This document shows positions 62,740-64,000 of a DNA stretch of 64,000 nucleotides, piece by piece (the stretch's first letter is position 1; the number at the start of each line of letters is the position of its first letter). This stretch comes from Allolobophora icterica (taxonomy: Eukaryota > Annelida > Clitellata > Crassiclitellata > Lumbricidae). The notes below the pieces were generated by a model that did not search any database, was not told where the DNA came from, and saw only the letters and a program-made list of their open reading frames with translations. The DNA lies in NCBI GenBank assembly GCA_963556255.1, contig OY744615.1:13799531-13863530 (forward strand), written 5' to 3'. Position numbers and translations under genes: made by a program.

Positions 62740-63774
62740 CAGGGATGGCGAACCTATGGCACGCGTGCACATGCCCAAACTGGCACGCCAACAGATTTTG
62801 CTTGGCACGCCACTGAACTCTAAACTTTCGGTTTTTTTCATACTTTTTTATATTTCTTTATTTCTCTCCTTCTTCAGTGTTACATAAAATTATAGTAATT
62901 GTTAGGCTTTAAGTTTTAAATTGCATTCAAAAAATGAAGCTAGCGGTAGACCGTAAATTTTTACTCTTGCATCTGATGCATCATGTCAGCCTGCTATTAT
63001 TGTAACCTCGAACATTTGGAAGGATTCAAAGGAAGAGTATTGGATATTTCGGTACAAAATGAAGTTCTTCGAACATGAATATTGCTTCCAGACACACTTA
63101 ATTTGGAATTTTATCGATTTTGCATCAAGTTAGGGCCTACTCGTGCAAATCTTTGTTCTCAACCATGAATTTGATTAAGTCTGACATTAGAAACAGATTA
63201 ATCGATGACAGGGGCCTATAACTGCTGCACGGGTGGCATTGAAAACAACAAAATACAAACCAGACATAAAACTGTTGGCATCTACTGTCCAGCAACAAAA
63301 ATCACACTGACACTGTAATGTTCCATATAAAATTATAATTATAAATAAATCGCATTACTAAGTGGCCTCGTCCAAAAATAATCGATTATGGGCGTCCGGA
63401 GGGGGCAAGGGGCATTTGCCCCCTGGACATTGCAAATATTTTACAAAAATGTGTTTGGATTAGTATGATTATTTAACAGTCCTAAAACGATTTTCATGGC
63501 GAAAAAACACTCAGTTATTTAGGTAAAGTCCTTGATCACTATTTTAAATTTTTCTCTATGCAATTTCTTTCTAGACAAAAACGTCATTTTTGTCCCCCAT
63601 AAACAATTTGGCCCCCTAAAAATATGGCAATGACTCTTTAATACTAGGTTTTACTTTTGGGGGTTCTTCATTCCGTGTTCACTGGTTCAATAAAATTGGG
63701 TGGCACGCGAAATTGTCCACTCTCTTTAAGAACTATTTTCTGGCACGCGAGCTAAAAAAGGTTCGCCATGCCTG
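62740..63774 (+). mobile_element. hAT-type element with CAGGGATGGCGAACC ends, 1,035 bp
   Basis: Left CAGGGATGGCGAACC, right (inverted) CAGGCATGGCGAACC, exact 8-bp duplication CATTAGGC at 62732-62739 and 63775-63782. No transposase frame. A GGGCGTCCG-type MITE-like segment (63386-about 63640) is nested inside. Confidence 0.92.
63386..63640 (+). mobile_element. Nested MITE-like segment related to 27530-27772
   Basis: Starts GGGCGTCCGGAGGGGGC and shares TTATTTAACAGTCC, ACTCAGTTATTTAGGTAAAG and AAAACGTCATTTTTG-type words with the 27530 copy. The right border and duplication are not clear. Confidence 0.4.
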
Positions 63775-63782
63775 CATTAGGC

Positions 63783-63915
63783 AATCATTAGGTATCCAAA
63801 CAACTCTGCTATAGACAAGTTCGTCCAACGAAGATTCCGATGGTTTTGACATGTATAGAGAGAATGCCATGGCAGTTGACCGAATCCCACACGGTGCACT
63901 ACGTGCAAGATTCAG
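63783..63915 (+). pseudogene. LINE fragment (right part)
   Basis: Resumes with AATCATTAGGTATCCAAACA, then CGAAGATTCCGATGGTTTTG and GAGAATGCCATGGCAGTTGA, matching 6110-6215 of the first copy with extra lesions. Confidence 0.7.
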
Positions 63916-64000
63916 ACGCTTTCTAATGTGACGTAATGACTTCTGTAGCGCCGTAATCATGATGCACAAGGCAGCAGTTAGTCGATTGTTACGACAGAAT
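63916..64000 (-). repeat. Retroposon 3' tail at window edge
   Basis: The reverse strand reads GCCTTGTGCATCATGATTACG then GGCGCTACAGAAGTCATTACG, the SINE/LINE 3' end type seen near 30150. It continues beyond the window. Confidence 0.45.

Overview
This window is animal nuclear DNA. It carries one recognisable host gene: an intron-containing orphan nuclear receptor of the COUP-TF (NR2F / seven-up) class on the + strand. Its coding exons are 4116-4575, 13672-14208 and 22235-22509, and they join in frame to 423 codons. The rest is AT-rich intron and gene-poor flank, filled with microsatellites and transposable elements. The invertebrate-type receptor, the recurring AGGCCTAT words, tRNA-headed SINEs, and a Ty3/gypsy-like element with the Gmr1 domain order (a group described from deuterostomes) all suggest a marine invertebrate deuterostome such as an echinoderm or hemichordate. 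That placement is inference.

Layout. 1-3140: microsatellite-rich upstream DNA (GACA, CCAT, polypurine, CTTC tracts). 3140-4115: CpG-rich probable promoter/5' leader. 4116-22509: the receptor gene. Intron 1 (9.1 kb) holds LINE fragments, a three-level nest of hAT/LINE/hAT insertions and further MITEs. Intron 2 (8.0 kb) holds CATA and TA arrays, a decayed DNA transposon lying between the arms of a near-perfect inverted repeat, LINE and SINE copies and hAT MITEs. 22510-about 24000: probable 3' UTR with a diverged ~100-bp tandem repeat. 24000-54700: gene desert with SINEs, LINE tails, hAT and mariner derivatives, a 145-copy GGT array, a 980-bp polypyrimidine block and a few CpG-dense islands. 54892-61870: a complete, apparently very young LTR retrotransposon on the - strand, with 474-bp LTRs that look identical, a 5-bp target duplication (GTATC), primer-binding site, polypurine tract and one unbroken 1849-residue Gag-Pol frame. 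62600-64000: a LINE fragment split by a 1-kb hAT element.

The most notable element is the retrotransposon. Its integrase lies upstream of its reverse transcriptase, it has an N-terminal SAP-like segment and a long charged coiled coil, and two short tandem arrays (4 x 17 bp and 4 x 21 bp) sit in its untranslated leader next to the primer-binding site. The other strong theme is that many nonautonomous DNA elements can be closed exactly by 8-bp (hAT) or TA (mariner) target duplications, so the order of nested insertions can be read directly. The SINEs share their 3' end with an L2/CR1-like LINE also present here, and several trinucleotide arrays begin at retroposon 3' tails.
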